From NCBI GenBank assembly GCA_027422505.1, contig JAPQWV010000636.1:124001-188000 (forward strand): DNA of 64,000 nt, written 5' to 3'. The notes beneath the pieces are model-generated. The model was not told the origin of the DNA. It was given only the letters and a program-made list of their open reading frames with translations, and did not search any database. The first letter of the stretch is position 1, and the number at the start of each line of letters is the position of its first letter. Below are positions 10,348 through 21,526 of this stretch, in pieces. The DNA is from Craterostigma plantagineum. Taxonomy: Eukaryota; Streptophyta; Magnoliopsida; Lamiales; Linderniaceae. The position numbers were made by a program, and so were the translations under genes.

Positions 10348-13300
10348 TCAGCCCGTTCGGAACAATTCAGGATAGCGGGTTTTCATCTCATCCTCGCGTT
10401 CCCATGTGGCTTCCTCTACTGACTGATTCCGCCACAGAACTTTCACTAGAGGAATCTCTTTGTTCCTAAGCCTCTTCGTCTCATGCATCAATATCTCTAC
10501 GGGGGTTTCCTCATAACTCAGGTCTAGTTTCAAGTGTTGATGCAGTGAGTCGTTTATCAACACGTGGCTTGGGTCAGCGATATACTTCCGCAAAGTCGAC
10601 ACGTGGAACACATTGTGTACTTGCGACAACGATGCTGGTAGTTCCAGTTGGTACGCTACTTCGCCAACTCTCTTTATTATCTTGAAGGGACCAATGTATC
10701 TTGGGCTTAGTTTTCCCTTCTTGCCGAATCTCTTAACGCCCTTCATTGGCGATACTTTCACGAAAACCCAATCGTTGACTTCAAATTCTAGCGGTCTACG
10801 TCTCCGATCCGCATAACTCTTCTGTCTACTCTGCGCCGTGCGCATTCTTTCTCGGATCAGCGTGATAATTTCCGTCATTTCCCGTATCATATCTGGGCCT
10901 AACATCGCCCTTTCACCTACTTCGTCCCAATGCACTGGGGATCTGCACTTCCGTCCGTACAAGGCTTCATAAGGTGCCATTCCAATTGTAGCTTGGTAAC
11001 TGTTGTTGTACGAGAATTCTACAAGTGGAAGGTACTTGCTCCAGTTGCCTTTGAAGTCAAGTACACAGGCTCGTAACATATCTTCCAGCGTTTGGATTGT
11101 CCGCTCGGATTGGCCGTCCATTTGCGGGTGATATGCTGTGCTAAATGCCAATTTCGTCCCCATGGCCTTTTGTAAACTTGTCCAGAATTTAGATAGAAAC
11201 CGTGAATCGCGGTCTGAAACTATCGTTATGGGTGCCCCATGGAGTCTTACTATCTCTTGGATGTACAATTCTGCATACCGCTCCATGGTAAACGTTGTAC
11301 TTATCGGCAGAAAATGGGCTGATTTCGTAAGTCGATCTACAATTACCCAAATTGCATCGTGTCCTTTCGCGTTCCTCGGCAATCCGCTCACGAAATCCAT
11401 CGTTACATTGTCCCACTTCCACTCCGGAATGGACAGAGGTTGCAGCGTCCCTGCCGGTCGCTGATGTTCTGCCTTAATTTGCTGGCAGGTGAGGCATTGG
11501 CTCACGAACGTCGCTACGTCCTTTTTCATTCCCGGCCACCAGTAGTTAGTCCTTAGATCCCTATAAAGCTTCGTAGCTCCTGGGTGTACCGAATATGGTG
11601 TGATATGTGCTTCCGTCAGTATAACTCGTCTAAGATCCGCGTCGTTCGGTACGTATAATCTATTCTTGTAGTATAAGCTTTCGTCGTTCTGAAACGTGAA
11701 GTCTGTTGTTGACTGTTCGATTTGCGCTCCCTTAGTTTTCAGGTAAAACTCATCGTTTTCCTGTGCCTTTCTGATCTGCTCCAGTAGCGTTGGTTGCAGA
11801 GTCAGGGTTGCTAACTTTACCTCGACTTCTCCCAATGGTACGATCTCCATGTCGAGCTGTTGAAGTTCCGCGCTCACAGATTTCCGGCTTAGCGCATCAG
11901 CTACCACGTTCGCCTTCCCTGGGTGGTAGTTGATCACACAATCGTAGTCCTTCACCAACTCCAGCCATCTTCTCTGCCTCATATTGAGTTCCTTTTGGGT
12001 GAAGAAGTACTTCAGACTCTTGTGATCGGTGTAAATTTCGCATCTTTCTCCATACAAGTAGTGCCTCCAAATTTTGAGAGCGAAGACTACCGCGGCTAGC
12101 TCCAAGTCGTGTGTAGGGTAGTTTTTTTCGTACTCCTTCAGTTGTCGTGAGGCATAAGCCACCACGTTACCGTTCTGCATCAGTACGCATCCTAACCCGT
12201 TCTTCGAGGCATCGCTATACACTGAGAACCCTCCTGTCCCCGTGGGTATTGTCAGCACTGGGGCTGTAGTAAGCCGCTTTTTCAGTTCTTGGAAGCTTTG
12301 TTCACACTCTTTGCTCCATTGAAAAGGCGTGTTTTTCTTAGTCAACCTTGTCAGCGTAGAGGCGATTCTAGAGAAATCTTTGATGAATTTCCTATAGTAG
12401 CCTGCTAAGCCTAGGAAGCTTCGTACTTCCGTTACGTTGGTCGGCTGTGGCCAATCATTAATTGCTTCGATTTTGCTCGGGTCCACCGAGATTCCCGCTC
12501 CCGAGACGATGTGCCCCAAGAACGCTACTTGATCCAGCCAAAATTCACACTTCTTAAACTTGGCGTACAACTGCTTTTCCCGCAATACTCCGAGTACTAC
12601 TCGTAGGTGTTGTTCGTGCTCCTCCTTCGTCTTGGAGTAGACGAGGATGTCATCTATGAACACGATCACGAACTTGTCTAGATAGGCTTCGAACACCCGG
12701 TTCATTAGGTCCATGAAGGCCGCCGGTGCGTTCGTCAGTCCAAAGGGCATTACTAGGAATTCGAAGTGCCCGTATCTGGTACTGAATGCCGTTTTGGGAA
12801 TGTCTTCCTTGCGGATCTTCAGTTGATGGTAGCCCGACCTCAAATCGATCTTAGAAAATACTGTGGCGCCTTGCAATTGGTCGAAGAGGTCGTCTATTCG
12901 GGGTAGTGGATACTTGTTCTTGATCGTCAGCTTGTTCAACTCCCTGTAGTCTATACACAATCTCATCGAGCCATCCTTCTTTCGTACGAATAGGACTGGC
13001 GCACCCCAGGGAGAAAAGCTCGTCTGAATGAATCCTTTCTGTAGGAGTTCATCTATTTGTTCCTTCAATTCCTTTAATTCGGTTGGCGCTAAGCGATATG
13101 GAGCCTTGGACACTGGTGCTGCTCCCGGCACCAGGTCAATCGTGAATTCAATTTCTCTGTCCGGGGGTAGTCCCGGCAGATCTTCCGGAAATACGTCCGG
13201 GAACTCTTTAATCACGGGTACGTCTTCGAGTTTCGTGGGGGTATTCCCTTCCGCCTTCAGTGCGAATACCAGATATGCCTCGCATCCGGAATTGACTAAT

Positions 13301-14826
13301 CGCTGAGCTTTTAAGGCTGATATCCTCGGAATGCCTCTCCTCTTCATTGTCCCCTTGAAGGTGACAGGTTCTTCCCCTTCTAAGCTAAACGTAACTACTT
13401 TACGGTTACAGTCTATCACTGCTCCGTACTTTGAGAGCCAGTCCATCCCGAGGATCACTTCGTAATCGTCCATCGGGATGACTATCAGGTCTACCGGCAA
13501 TTCTCTATTACCGACTAAGATTGGGCAATTTCTTAACATTTGACTAGTCCTAGTTGGTGCCCCGCTTGGAATTGCTACGCTATACTCGTAATCAACTCGC
13601 TCAGGCGTTACCCCTAGTTTCGTCACATACTTCACAGACGCAAACGAGTGGGTCGCCCCGGAATCTACTAGAATGCACGTGGGAGTTTGATGGACCGGTA
13701 GGGTACCTGTTACCACCTCCGGGTTGTTTTCTGCTTCCTCGGAAGTGATGGTGTACACCCGTGCTGGCACCCTTTGAGGTCATGCCTGACTCCCGGTCTG
13801 ATTTCCCGAAGCACCCTCCGGGCACTGTCTCACAAAGTGGCCCGGCTTCCCACATCTAAAGCAGGTGTTGACTTGCATGTTGCAGTTCCCAAAGTGCCTT
13901 TTCCCACACCTCTGGCAATATGGGCCCTGCGCTGCTCCCTGGTTCTGGTTTGGATTTGGGGGTCTGTTCATCGTCCCCTGAGGCTGTTGAGGAGGCCTGT
14001 TCTGAAACCTCTTCTTGCCCCCTTTAGGCACGAACTGCCGTTTCTGGTCTCCTCCGCTCCATTGCGCTCCTTGCATTTGCGCGAACTTGCGTTTGGCCTC
14101 TTGTGCCTTCAGGATTCTGGCTTCCGCCTGTTCAGCCACCATAGCTCTCTCTGCTACTTGAGAGTAAGTAGCTCCCTGAATTCCCGCCATGCTCACATCT
14201 CTGTAGAGCTCGGGCTTCAATCCTTCCAGAAAGCGTTCGATTTTCAGGGCTTCCGTGCTGACCATGTGTGCTGCAAATCTGGACAGCTGCTCAAACTTCT
14301 TTATGTACTCGGCCACCGTCATCGGTCCCTGCCTGAGATTGATGAATTCGTTCAGGCGCTGTGCTCGAATCGGGGCGGTGAGGTACTTGCCCCTGAACAA
14401 CTCCTTGAATCTTTCCCAGCTCATTGTAGCGGGGTTCTCTAACACCATGATGGTGTCCCACCAGTGTCCTGCGCTCCCTCGTAGTAGGAACGCAGCACAG
14501 AGGGCCTTTTCCGCCTCTGGAACCCTGCTATAGATGAACATGCTTTCGAGAGTCCTTAACCAGTCTTCAGCTGCTGTTGAGTCAGCTGTGTCTTCGAAGG
14601 TCGGTGGGTTCAACCTTCGGAATCGTTCTTCCACCACCTCAGTCCTTTCCGCCTGAGTTGGCCCAGCATTAGCAGTATTCTGTTGGATCAGTTGTTGGAT
14701 CTGCGTCGACTGCTGACGGACTAATTCCGTTAGCTGGAAAATCGTTGCGTCCCGATTGTCGGGAGGGGCCGTGTTTCCCCTGTTCTGGTCGTCGCCACCA
14801 CTCGACTCTCCTCTCGTTCTTACCAT
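10348..14826 (-). pseudogene. Tekay-1 gag-pol, split by one nonsense codon
   Basis: Same 1492-codon frame as the intact Tekay-2 gene. A TGA at 13780-13782 replaces a glycine codon (plus-strand A at 13782 where Tekay-2 has C), leaving a 348-residue Gag and a 1140-codon Pol-only stretch without an ATG of its own. All catalytic motifs are kept: protease DSG, RT FIDD, RNase H, integrase HHCC and DDE, chromodomain. Other differences from Tekay-2 are scattered single substitutions (for example a Thr-to-Met in the integrase HPQxDGQ block). Suppression of one stop would still give a full polyprotein. Confidence 0.95.
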
Positions 14827-14967
14827 CTTTCTACCCTATCCTGATTGTCCTATGGCCAATAAATTATACAACATAGAAAATCACATAGACTTAACACTTA
14901 CTTGCAAGGCCGCTTCCGCTCTTTTGGGTGTGTGTGTGTGGACAGTCTACCAGAACCTGTGACCGAA

Positions 14968-14979
14968 GCTCTGATACCA
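14968..14979 (-). other. Primer binding site of Tekay-1
   Basis: Element-sense TGGTATCAGAGC, complementary to the 3' end of plant initiator Met-tRNA, three bases inside the 5' LTR. It would prime minus-strand DNA synthesis. Confidence 0.92.
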
Positions 14980-14982
14980 CCC

Positions 14983-17900
14983 TGTCACGCCCCGACTACC
15001 TAACCGCATAATCTAGCGCATATCTACGTGCCTAGCGAATTTGCAAGTAAAGAAGTGCACCGAAAACGCGTACAAATTTTTCATTTTCATTCATGGAATG
15101 TAACATCGTTCTATACAAGACAAAAGAATGCATGTCGGACATTAGGGTCCAGACATGGTCTAACTACAACGGCGAAGGTGTATCGGCACAGCAAAAGCTC
15201 TTATGCGCCCGGCCTCACAGGTCGTCATCCACACACACACGTCCACCCCCAAAAGCAGCACGAAGCTCCAAAAGGTTGGCCTTGCCTTCAAAATGCGCTC
15301 ACGTACCGTGATCGCCAGTGCCTACAACACACAACGTAAGGAATGAGCCACCGAGGCTCAGTAAGCAGAAATCATGCATGTGTGCGCGTGTCACTCCCCC
15401 GCAACGGCAATCCGCGCCGATGCATACAACACTCGCAAAGGCAATCCACGCCGATGCATACAACACTCGCAAAGGCAATCCTCGCCGATGCATATAACAA
15501 TCGTACCAACATACTCAGACTAATGTCACTCAGGGCCCTCGGCTAATCTCACTATGCACCACAAGAGCTCACGTCCCTCAAGGACAACACGACAGCGGTC
15601 CACGCCGGATGGCCGAACCCTAGGATGCACATCGTTCCCCTAGGTCGCCATATGATCCCGGTCGTCCCCGACTGTCCGGCGGTCGCTCACGCTGGTAGCC
15701 CACGCTGAGGTCGCCTACACCAGGGTTCCACCCTGTGTCGCTTACACCCTCAGGTCGCACCCTCCAGGTCGCACCTTACCGCCACGGGCCATGCCCAAAT
15801 CCTAACCATAGGATATCAATATATATATCTAAAATAATAGTACGACGACGCTAAAACGCCGCCCTGGTAGCATAGTAGACAGCCCCTGACTCAACTACGA
15901 GTCGACACTTGCCCACATCGGCAAGTCCTCGTCGCGTACATGCGACACATCATTACGCACACTCAATCCCACGACCCTTCCTCACGAGTTCGTGTGTGCA
16001 CGTGAGTATGCATATGCAGATGCAAGTAAATGCAACATAGGCTTACCACATATAAATACTTAAATCAATTTACGAAGTCATGAAACCACGTAAGCACGTA
16101 ATCACACAAATTAGGCACGTAAAACAAGTTGTGTGCCGTAGTTGGACTTCTACTTACTTGTCGTCCGTAGATTAGCAGTCACCTGACCCGTAAGTGTTCC
16201 TAAGTCCCGACCTTAGGCATGAAAATTGGTGTCAGTGCGCTATTTTATTTAGTGGCTCAAGTATGCTAATCTCCAAACCCTAAATGTACATTATGGGTGT
16301 GTTTGTCTAATCGGTATTTCACGAGATTGGCTTCGGGTGAGCCTCGAGCTTGGTGTCGGAAAGATCTCGACATTTGTTTTGGTATAAAACTCGGTATTAT
16401 ACATATAAAGGTTCGACATTTTAGATGGTGGACAAGGGTCTTCGACATTTATGATTGGAAATGTCGACATGAAGCTCACCATGAGTCTCGACATTATTAG
16501 AAATAAATCTCGAGTTGTATGGTAATTAGGTCGCGACATTTGAATTATTTAGAAATCTCGACACTTAGTAATCTCGACATTTTAACCCCAAATAAAATGA
16601 CTCGACATTTAACTCAATTAGGGTCTCGACATTTTTGTGAAGCTCGACATTCTTAGCTATCTTATCTAGACGTTGCATCTCGACATTTTTATAGATATTG
16701 GTCTCGACATTTATACTTCAGCATTTGAGTTAGAGAATATCGACATGCAACTCACACCGATCTTCGACATTTACAAGATGTCGATATGAAGGAGCTAATT
16801 ATCGAGATGCATGAGGGTTTCGACATCACCTTTCGACATTTGATAAATCTCGGTTGCTTGGGAAGTTAGGTCTCGACATTGTTAATTATCTTAGCTCGAC
16901 ATTATAGTTCGACATATGTACAAATGTCGACATTTGTTTGCGTAAGGATTCGACATTTTTTCTTAATACCATTTCGACATTTATCTCGACTTTTCATCAA
17001 GATGTCGATATGAATTTAAATGTATACCTCGACATTTTTAACTCGACATCTTTCTAATATTTCGACATTTGTGTTACTTAAAGATCTCGACATTTCAACA
17101 AAATGTCGATATGAATTCTAATGCACATCCCGACATTTTTAACTATCTTTGTTCGACATTTTAATTCGACATTTGTAGAAAATGTCGACATGACTACTCC
17201 CGACATTTATATTAATTTCTTTGAGTTCGACATTTTATCAACATAGAAAGACTCGACATTTTTATTTCTTATCACTTCGACATTATGTTTCGATATTATA
17301 TTCGACATTTATCATCATCGTCGATTCTTTATCCCTACCGAATGAGGTTCTTAGCTTGTTCTTCCTAGAATTTCAAGCTCCATACCACATACTAAGCTAC
17401 TTGACCCATATTTGCTCAAACAAACATCCTTAGTACCAACCTAAGCTCAAAATTTAGCTATAAAATCTTACTAGCAAGAAATCGAAGTGGCTTAGAGAGT
17501 TGGCGTCACTTACTAATTTTCGAAGTCCAAGTTAACTTGAGGTGTTCCTTTCGTTGAAATCCTCTCGGCTTCTTTCCCTTCTCCTTTCTTCTTTCTTTTC
17601 GTGGGTTCTTAGTGTGGTGTGGAGTTTTGAATAATTAATTTGGGATATTTTTCCTTAGCTTATGGTATATGAGGCGTGGCTTTTCCTTGATTTTGGGATC
17701 TTGTTTGCTAAACTTCACCTCTAAGGATATTGGGCCCAAGTTTGAGGTCTTATTTGGGCCTAAGTTTGGATTTAATTATAGCCCATTAGTAACTATAGTC
17801 CAATTTTCTCTCATGATCCAATTTCCTTGTCCAACTTTCGAAAATTCCTAAATAAATTAGGGGTCACTTGGTACGATTTAATTGTACTAAATTCAAGAAA

Positions 17901-18116
17901 ATCGCCTAAGCACGTAATTTTCCACACAATTTCAAGTAAGTCACATAAGCACTATTTAATCGCACCCAATTTCGTAAAACACGAAGCTGCACTTAAGTCA
18001 TATTCAGCACATAAATCACGTTTATGCACATAATTCACCTTAATGCACATAATTCACGAAGTTACATTTTGCTAATTTATTGGCCCTAAATACCTACGGA
18101 AAACCCGGGTGCTACA
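14983..18116 (-). repeat. 5' LTR of Tekay-1
   Basis: 3134 bp, plus-strand TGTCACGCCCC to GGGTGCTACA, near-identical to 7176-10312. It drives transcription leftward into gag. Its CGACAT array is at about 16364-17312 and its 34-bp tandem repeat at about 15407-15508. It differs from the 3' LTR by a missing T in the T-tract near 15080 and a missing AC near 15906, plus about five substitutions. Confidence 0.95.
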
Positions 18117-18121
18117 CATCG

Positions 18122-18719
18122 TCCGTACGAGTTGATGTTTCGGCGTCCATTTCGTTGTCGAGACGAGCCATGAGGGCTAAGTTCTCTTCTTCGGAGCTCG
18201 ACGTGTCCTCGAGCCATTGGTCCTGTTCGGCCATGAGAGCTACTCCAGCTTCTTTCTGTTTTGTCAATTGAAGCTTCCTGGAGTTGTAGTTTGCATCTCT
18301 CTTCTTCGGGAGAGTGCACTCTCTGGAGAAGTGACATGCTTTGCCACAATTGAAGCTTCCTGGAGTTGTCTGTATATATCGTTGGGGATCCCCTGCATAA
18401 GGGTATTCATGGGTACTAGATCAGCCTTAGCTCGAGCTCTTTCCTCCAGAGAGTATTCTCTAGGCTCCTTTAGTCGCCTAGAAGCTGGAATTACTGGAGT
18501 AGCTGATTCGTCCCCGGGCACATGAACCCAGAACTGTGCCGGTCCCTCTTCAAGGGACTGCAGTAGATTTTCGGCTTGATCTTTTAGAGCTATGAAATTC
18601 AGGAAGCGGCTTCTCCACACTGTGTATTCGCCTCTTTGCAAGATCGGCGGACGGTTGTCATTTCCGAGTGAGTATGCATCCATGTTTGTATTGTAGTGTT
18701 CGAGTTGTTTAAGGATCAT
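18122..18719 (-). pseudogene. Copia A gag N-terminus and zinc knuckle
   Basis: Starts at the ATG ending at 18719. Residues from NMDAYSLGNDNRPPILQ through YTVWRSRFLNF match the plant copia Gag N-terminal domain, and MQGIPNDIY marks the capsid region (retrotran_gag). The capsid middle is missing: sequence jumps, with a frameshift, straight to a zinc-knuckle remnant FNCGKACHFSREC whose first cysteine is lost. A 23-bp direct repeat (18265-18287 and 18347-18369) flanks the knuckle, suggesting template switching or slippage made the deletion. Downstream, an acidic LALMAR region leads toward the coiled coil at 7170. Confidence 0.8.
18265..18369. repeat. 23-bp direct repeat around the copia A zinc knuckle
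   Basis: CAATTGAAGCTTCCTGGAG and the next four bases occur at 18265-18287 and again at 18347-18369, 82 bp apart. The second copy sits exactly at the point where gag loses its capsid middle. Confidence 0.85.
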
Positions 18720-19749
18720 CGTTGATTGTTTTGAAGGATGAAAATGATGTAAAGTGCTTCACAAGTGACAAAATTAGTTAGTAGCGTTTGATTCGAAAAT
18801 TAGATCGACAATTATATTCGATTCAATCTTTGAAGTTTGATCGAAATTAATTTCGTCGATATAGAATGTATATTTACTGTTCTCGTGCGAGAAATTTTGT
18901 CAGCGAGATATTTTACGAGCGAGAAAAATTGCTTAAAATCATTCGGTCGAGAAAAATTTCTTGATCGTGAATTTATTTCGATCGTAAAGAAACAGTACGT
19001 TAGTAAGTTTCTCGACAAGTCAAAATAAATCTGTTGACTAGAAAAATTTCTCGCGTGTAAATGATTTTCGCCTGGTCAGACGTTAAATGTTTGACCGAAA
19101 AAGTTTTTCGAGAGAAAGTTTTTACGCATGCCAAGTCAAAATTAGTCTCTCTCGAAAAAGTTTTTCGTTGAATAATGCTCGAGAAATATTTCTAACTAAA
19201 ATCGTTGCTGCTAATGACGATTCTAGCGCTGACTTCGTATTCTGACCGAGAAAAATTTCGCGCCAAGTTATTCGATCGAGAAATAATTCGATCGCAAACC
19301 CTAGCGAGAAAAATTAGGAGAATCGAGAAAAATTCACAGAATACGATTAACACAAATTCGAGCAAAAACAAGAAATTAGATAGTGAAATTTCAGGTAATC
19401 GCTCGCAATCAAGTACTAATCATGCACGAACAAACAATTAAACACGTTATGAAGCAAAATATATAGAATTTGATCAAAATCAGAACGTGTTCTTCATGTT
19501 CTTCGTCAACAGTAAAATTCCAGAATCAAGTTAATCCTCAATTCGACGTTCAAACAGCTACAGATTGATCGTAATCAACATTTAGCACTAAACTGAGCAC
19601 AGAAACATCAAATTCAAGTCAATTAAGCACATAATTAAGCTATCGGATCGAAAATCTTTTCGCGCCAAATCTGTTCTTCGATGGAACAGTGTTCGAAATA
19701 AAATTTCGATCCAATTCTAACAATTTACGATTCAAAACAGAACGAATCT
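18720..19749 (-). promoter_or_regulatory. Leader of copia A with CGAGAAA word array
   Basis: No gene. Between the primer site and the gag ATG, this 1-kb leader holds about ten CGAGAAA words (often TCGAGAAAAATTTC or GATCGAGAAA) between 18835 and 19330. Inverted copies (TTTCTCG) are also present. Element C has a similar leader at 32400-33900. Role unknown; RNA structure or regulator binding are both possible. Confidence 0.6.
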
Positions 19750-19761
19750 GCTCTGATACCA
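19750..19761 (-). other. Primer binding site of copia A
   Basis: Element-sense TGGTATCAGAGC two bases inside the LTR end, complementary to initiator Met-tRNA. Confidence 0.9.
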
Positions 19762-19763
19762 AT

Positions 19764-20113
19764 TGTTAGGTCCTCAGATTAACAACTCTACGATCCTAGA
19801 CTAGAAACCATAGCAATTCGATCGTTTAGATGATCAATTGAATTCGATCGAAAAACTCAAAATAAGAACACGAGAGAGAATTCAATTAGAGTGAGAAAGT
19901 TACTGTTGTTTCTCTCTCTAGAAATCGATTTGCAAGCCCTTCGGATCAATTCTCTAAACTTTATCTATTCAGCTCAATTCATTACAAGTATTTATACCAA
20001 CAATCTTGGTATAAATATCTAACTAATCCTTAATCTAAAGACTAATATAAGTAAAGCCCCTAATTACAAGGACAACTAATGAAATCAAGCACAATTACAA
20101 ATGATATTCTACA
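19764..20113 (-). repeat. 5' LTR of copia A (right limit uncertain)
   Basis: Plus-strand reading starts TGTTAGGTCC, the same start as the LTR of element C, and runs about 350 bp to a likely end near CTACA at 20113. It includes an inverted repeat holding TATA boxes on both strands (19991-20017). The 3' LTR is outside the window, so the exact length is not confirmed. Confidence 0.65.
19991..20017. promoter_or_regulatory. TATA box within an inverted repeat, copia A LTR
   Basis: TTTATACCAACAATCTTGGT continues into ATAAATA, so a TATAAATA lies in each arm and can be read on either strand. The minus-strand copy is the one that would serve the element. Element C has a comparable palindrome at 28141-28163. 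Confidence 0.5.
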
Positions 20114-20585
20114 ACCTACGTCCACGGGCTGGAGGGTAGAACTTCTTTATTATGTGGAGTGATTACAGACACGTACACTGACGTGATAGAAAAGCAGTTA
20201 CACAACTAGGAGTAAGCTACACAAATAATTAATCAGAGGAGAAAGAAGATCAGTGTGGTGGTGTTCTGTGGCCTGTGGCAATTTTTCCCTTATGTGAATA
20301 ACGCCTATTTATAGGCATAGTTGCTCGATCGCTCCTAATGTAAACACACGCAATCAAATTCAAAAAGTAGGCGCACACGGTCAAACAAATAAGGGTGTCT
20401 TATTCTTCTTTTCATTTACGGCACTTGAACTTTTCAAACCCCCATATGTGATTACTATTCCTCTTGTCGACATATTAGGTCACATCAACAAATCTCCACC
20501 TTGACCGTAATTAAATCTCCTGAGACTCCGTCTGAAACTAAGGTAGCCAAAAGCATACCGTCTGAAATTCTCGCTACAAACCCAA
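20114..20585 (-). mobile_element. Truncated Tork-like copia fragment (3' LTR part plus PPT)
   Basis: Element-sense TGTTGATGTGACC starts an LTR at 20490. It is preceded by a polypurine tract, GGTCAAGGTGGAGATT (20491-20506). Downstream in U3 come a TATAAATAGGCG box (about 20305-20317) and a CCCGTGGACGTAGG block typical of Tork-type LTRs, where it is cut off at about 20114. About 80 bp of internal sequence remain on the right. No coding sequence. Confidence 0.6.
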
Positions 20586-21513
20586 TGTCAAACAGATAGA
20601 GGAATTACGAGCCTCACTAGATAAAGAACGAGAGAATTTTGAAGCGGAAAAGGAGAAATTCTTAAAAGAGATAGAAAATCTCAAAGCTTCCTCCAAATGA
20701 CAAACTGTTTCTCACGCATCTTCCTCACAAGAAACCATTATTCCGAAACGCGTGAAGAACTCAAAATCGGCTTCCAATGATCTAAAACCAAAGAATAATA
20801 TCTCTAAAACTTTTATTTCTAATCTCGTTTCTACTACGTCTACAGGGAGTGTAGTAAAGGAGCTAGGGCAATCAAAGAGGGTGTCTAGTTTAGAAATAAA
20901 GAAGGAGCCTCTAGATTTCATTTTTCCAAATTCATCTTCTCCTTCTGTAAAAACAAAAGACACTCGTAGAAATAAAAGAGCCATTTCCTCGCTTAAAATC
21001 ATTGTTTCTACATGCTTGCTAAAGCCCACTACTTTTAGAAGCACTAATTTTGAAACAGGCTCATCATAAAAAATTGAAGGCAAACATTCTAAGACAAATG
21101 CCACTGGGATGACTCGTAAGAAACAAGATCCAACCATTAAGAAAGCATATGGCTCTATGCATTCATGTTCTCACCTAAGGTATCCGGTCCATATCCAATC
21201 TTCAAAGCACCTTAGGAGACTATCTAGTGAAAAGATCTTTTCCACGATCAACCCCACTAACGCATTTGCCCGCACAGAAATTCATCTTTCCTGCAAGGTT
21301 CAACCCAAATGGGTTCCTAAATCCCCGCCTAGGAAGACGAAAGCCAAAATGGCCAAGTCTCCTACAAAGGCGAAACCCAAATCACCTTCTCCGAAGATGG
21401 CTTGGGTACCTAAAGCTCCCACTAGTGAAAATTTAGGAACCAAACCTGAACCACTAATTAAATCTGCTAATCCGAGAGGACCCATTCTTAAGTGGGTACC
21501 TAAAGCTCTCTAA
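20586..21513 (+). pseudogene. Copia B gag C-terminal region
   Basis: Begins inside the coiled-coil region (ELRASLDKERENF) and runs through the Lys/Ser-rich basic tail with repeated WVPK motifs to a TAA at 21511-21513. Internal stops occur at about 20698 and 21067. Aligned with A, the N-terminal capsid, zinc knuckle and most of the coiled coil are missing. The stop is followed by nine T and GCAG, as in A. Confidence 0.75.
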
Positions 21514-21526
21514 TTTTTTTTTGCAG
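21511..21526 (+). promoter_or_regulatory. Gag stop plus 3' splice-site-like sequence, copia B
   Basis: TAA, nine T, then GCAG, immediately before the protease coding sequence. The spacing from stop to GCAG is identical to A (9 nt) although the bases in between differ. Confidence 0.4.

Larger units (their letters stand above)
7176..18116 (-). mobile_element. Ty3/gypsy retrotransposon Tekay-1 (chromovirus)
   Basis: Complete element on the minus strand, 10.9 kb, inserted in the gag of copia A. The 5-bp target duplication catcg is at 7171-7175 and 18117-18121. LTRs begin TGTAGCACCCGGG and end GCGTGACA in element sense. Polypurine tract, primer binding site and gag-pol are all present. Domain order protease, RT, RNase H, integrase, chromodomain identifies a chromovirus; sequence features match the Tekay/Del clade. 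The two LTRs differ by about five substitutions and two small indels by eye, so insertion is recent. One nonsense codon splits gag from pol. Confidence 0.95.
18117..20113 (-). mobile_element. Copia A, 5' part (gag start, leader, 5' LTR)
   Basis: Continuation of element A to the right of Tekay-1: zinc knuckle and N-terminal gag, a 1-kb leader, the primer binding site and the 5' LTR. The outer end is uncertain because a Tork-like fragment abuts it. Confidence 0.8.

Noticed and set aside
14968..14979. tRNA gene
   Set aside because: Only the 12-base complement of a tRNA 3' end is present, in the correct place for a primer binding site; no tRNA cloverleaf.
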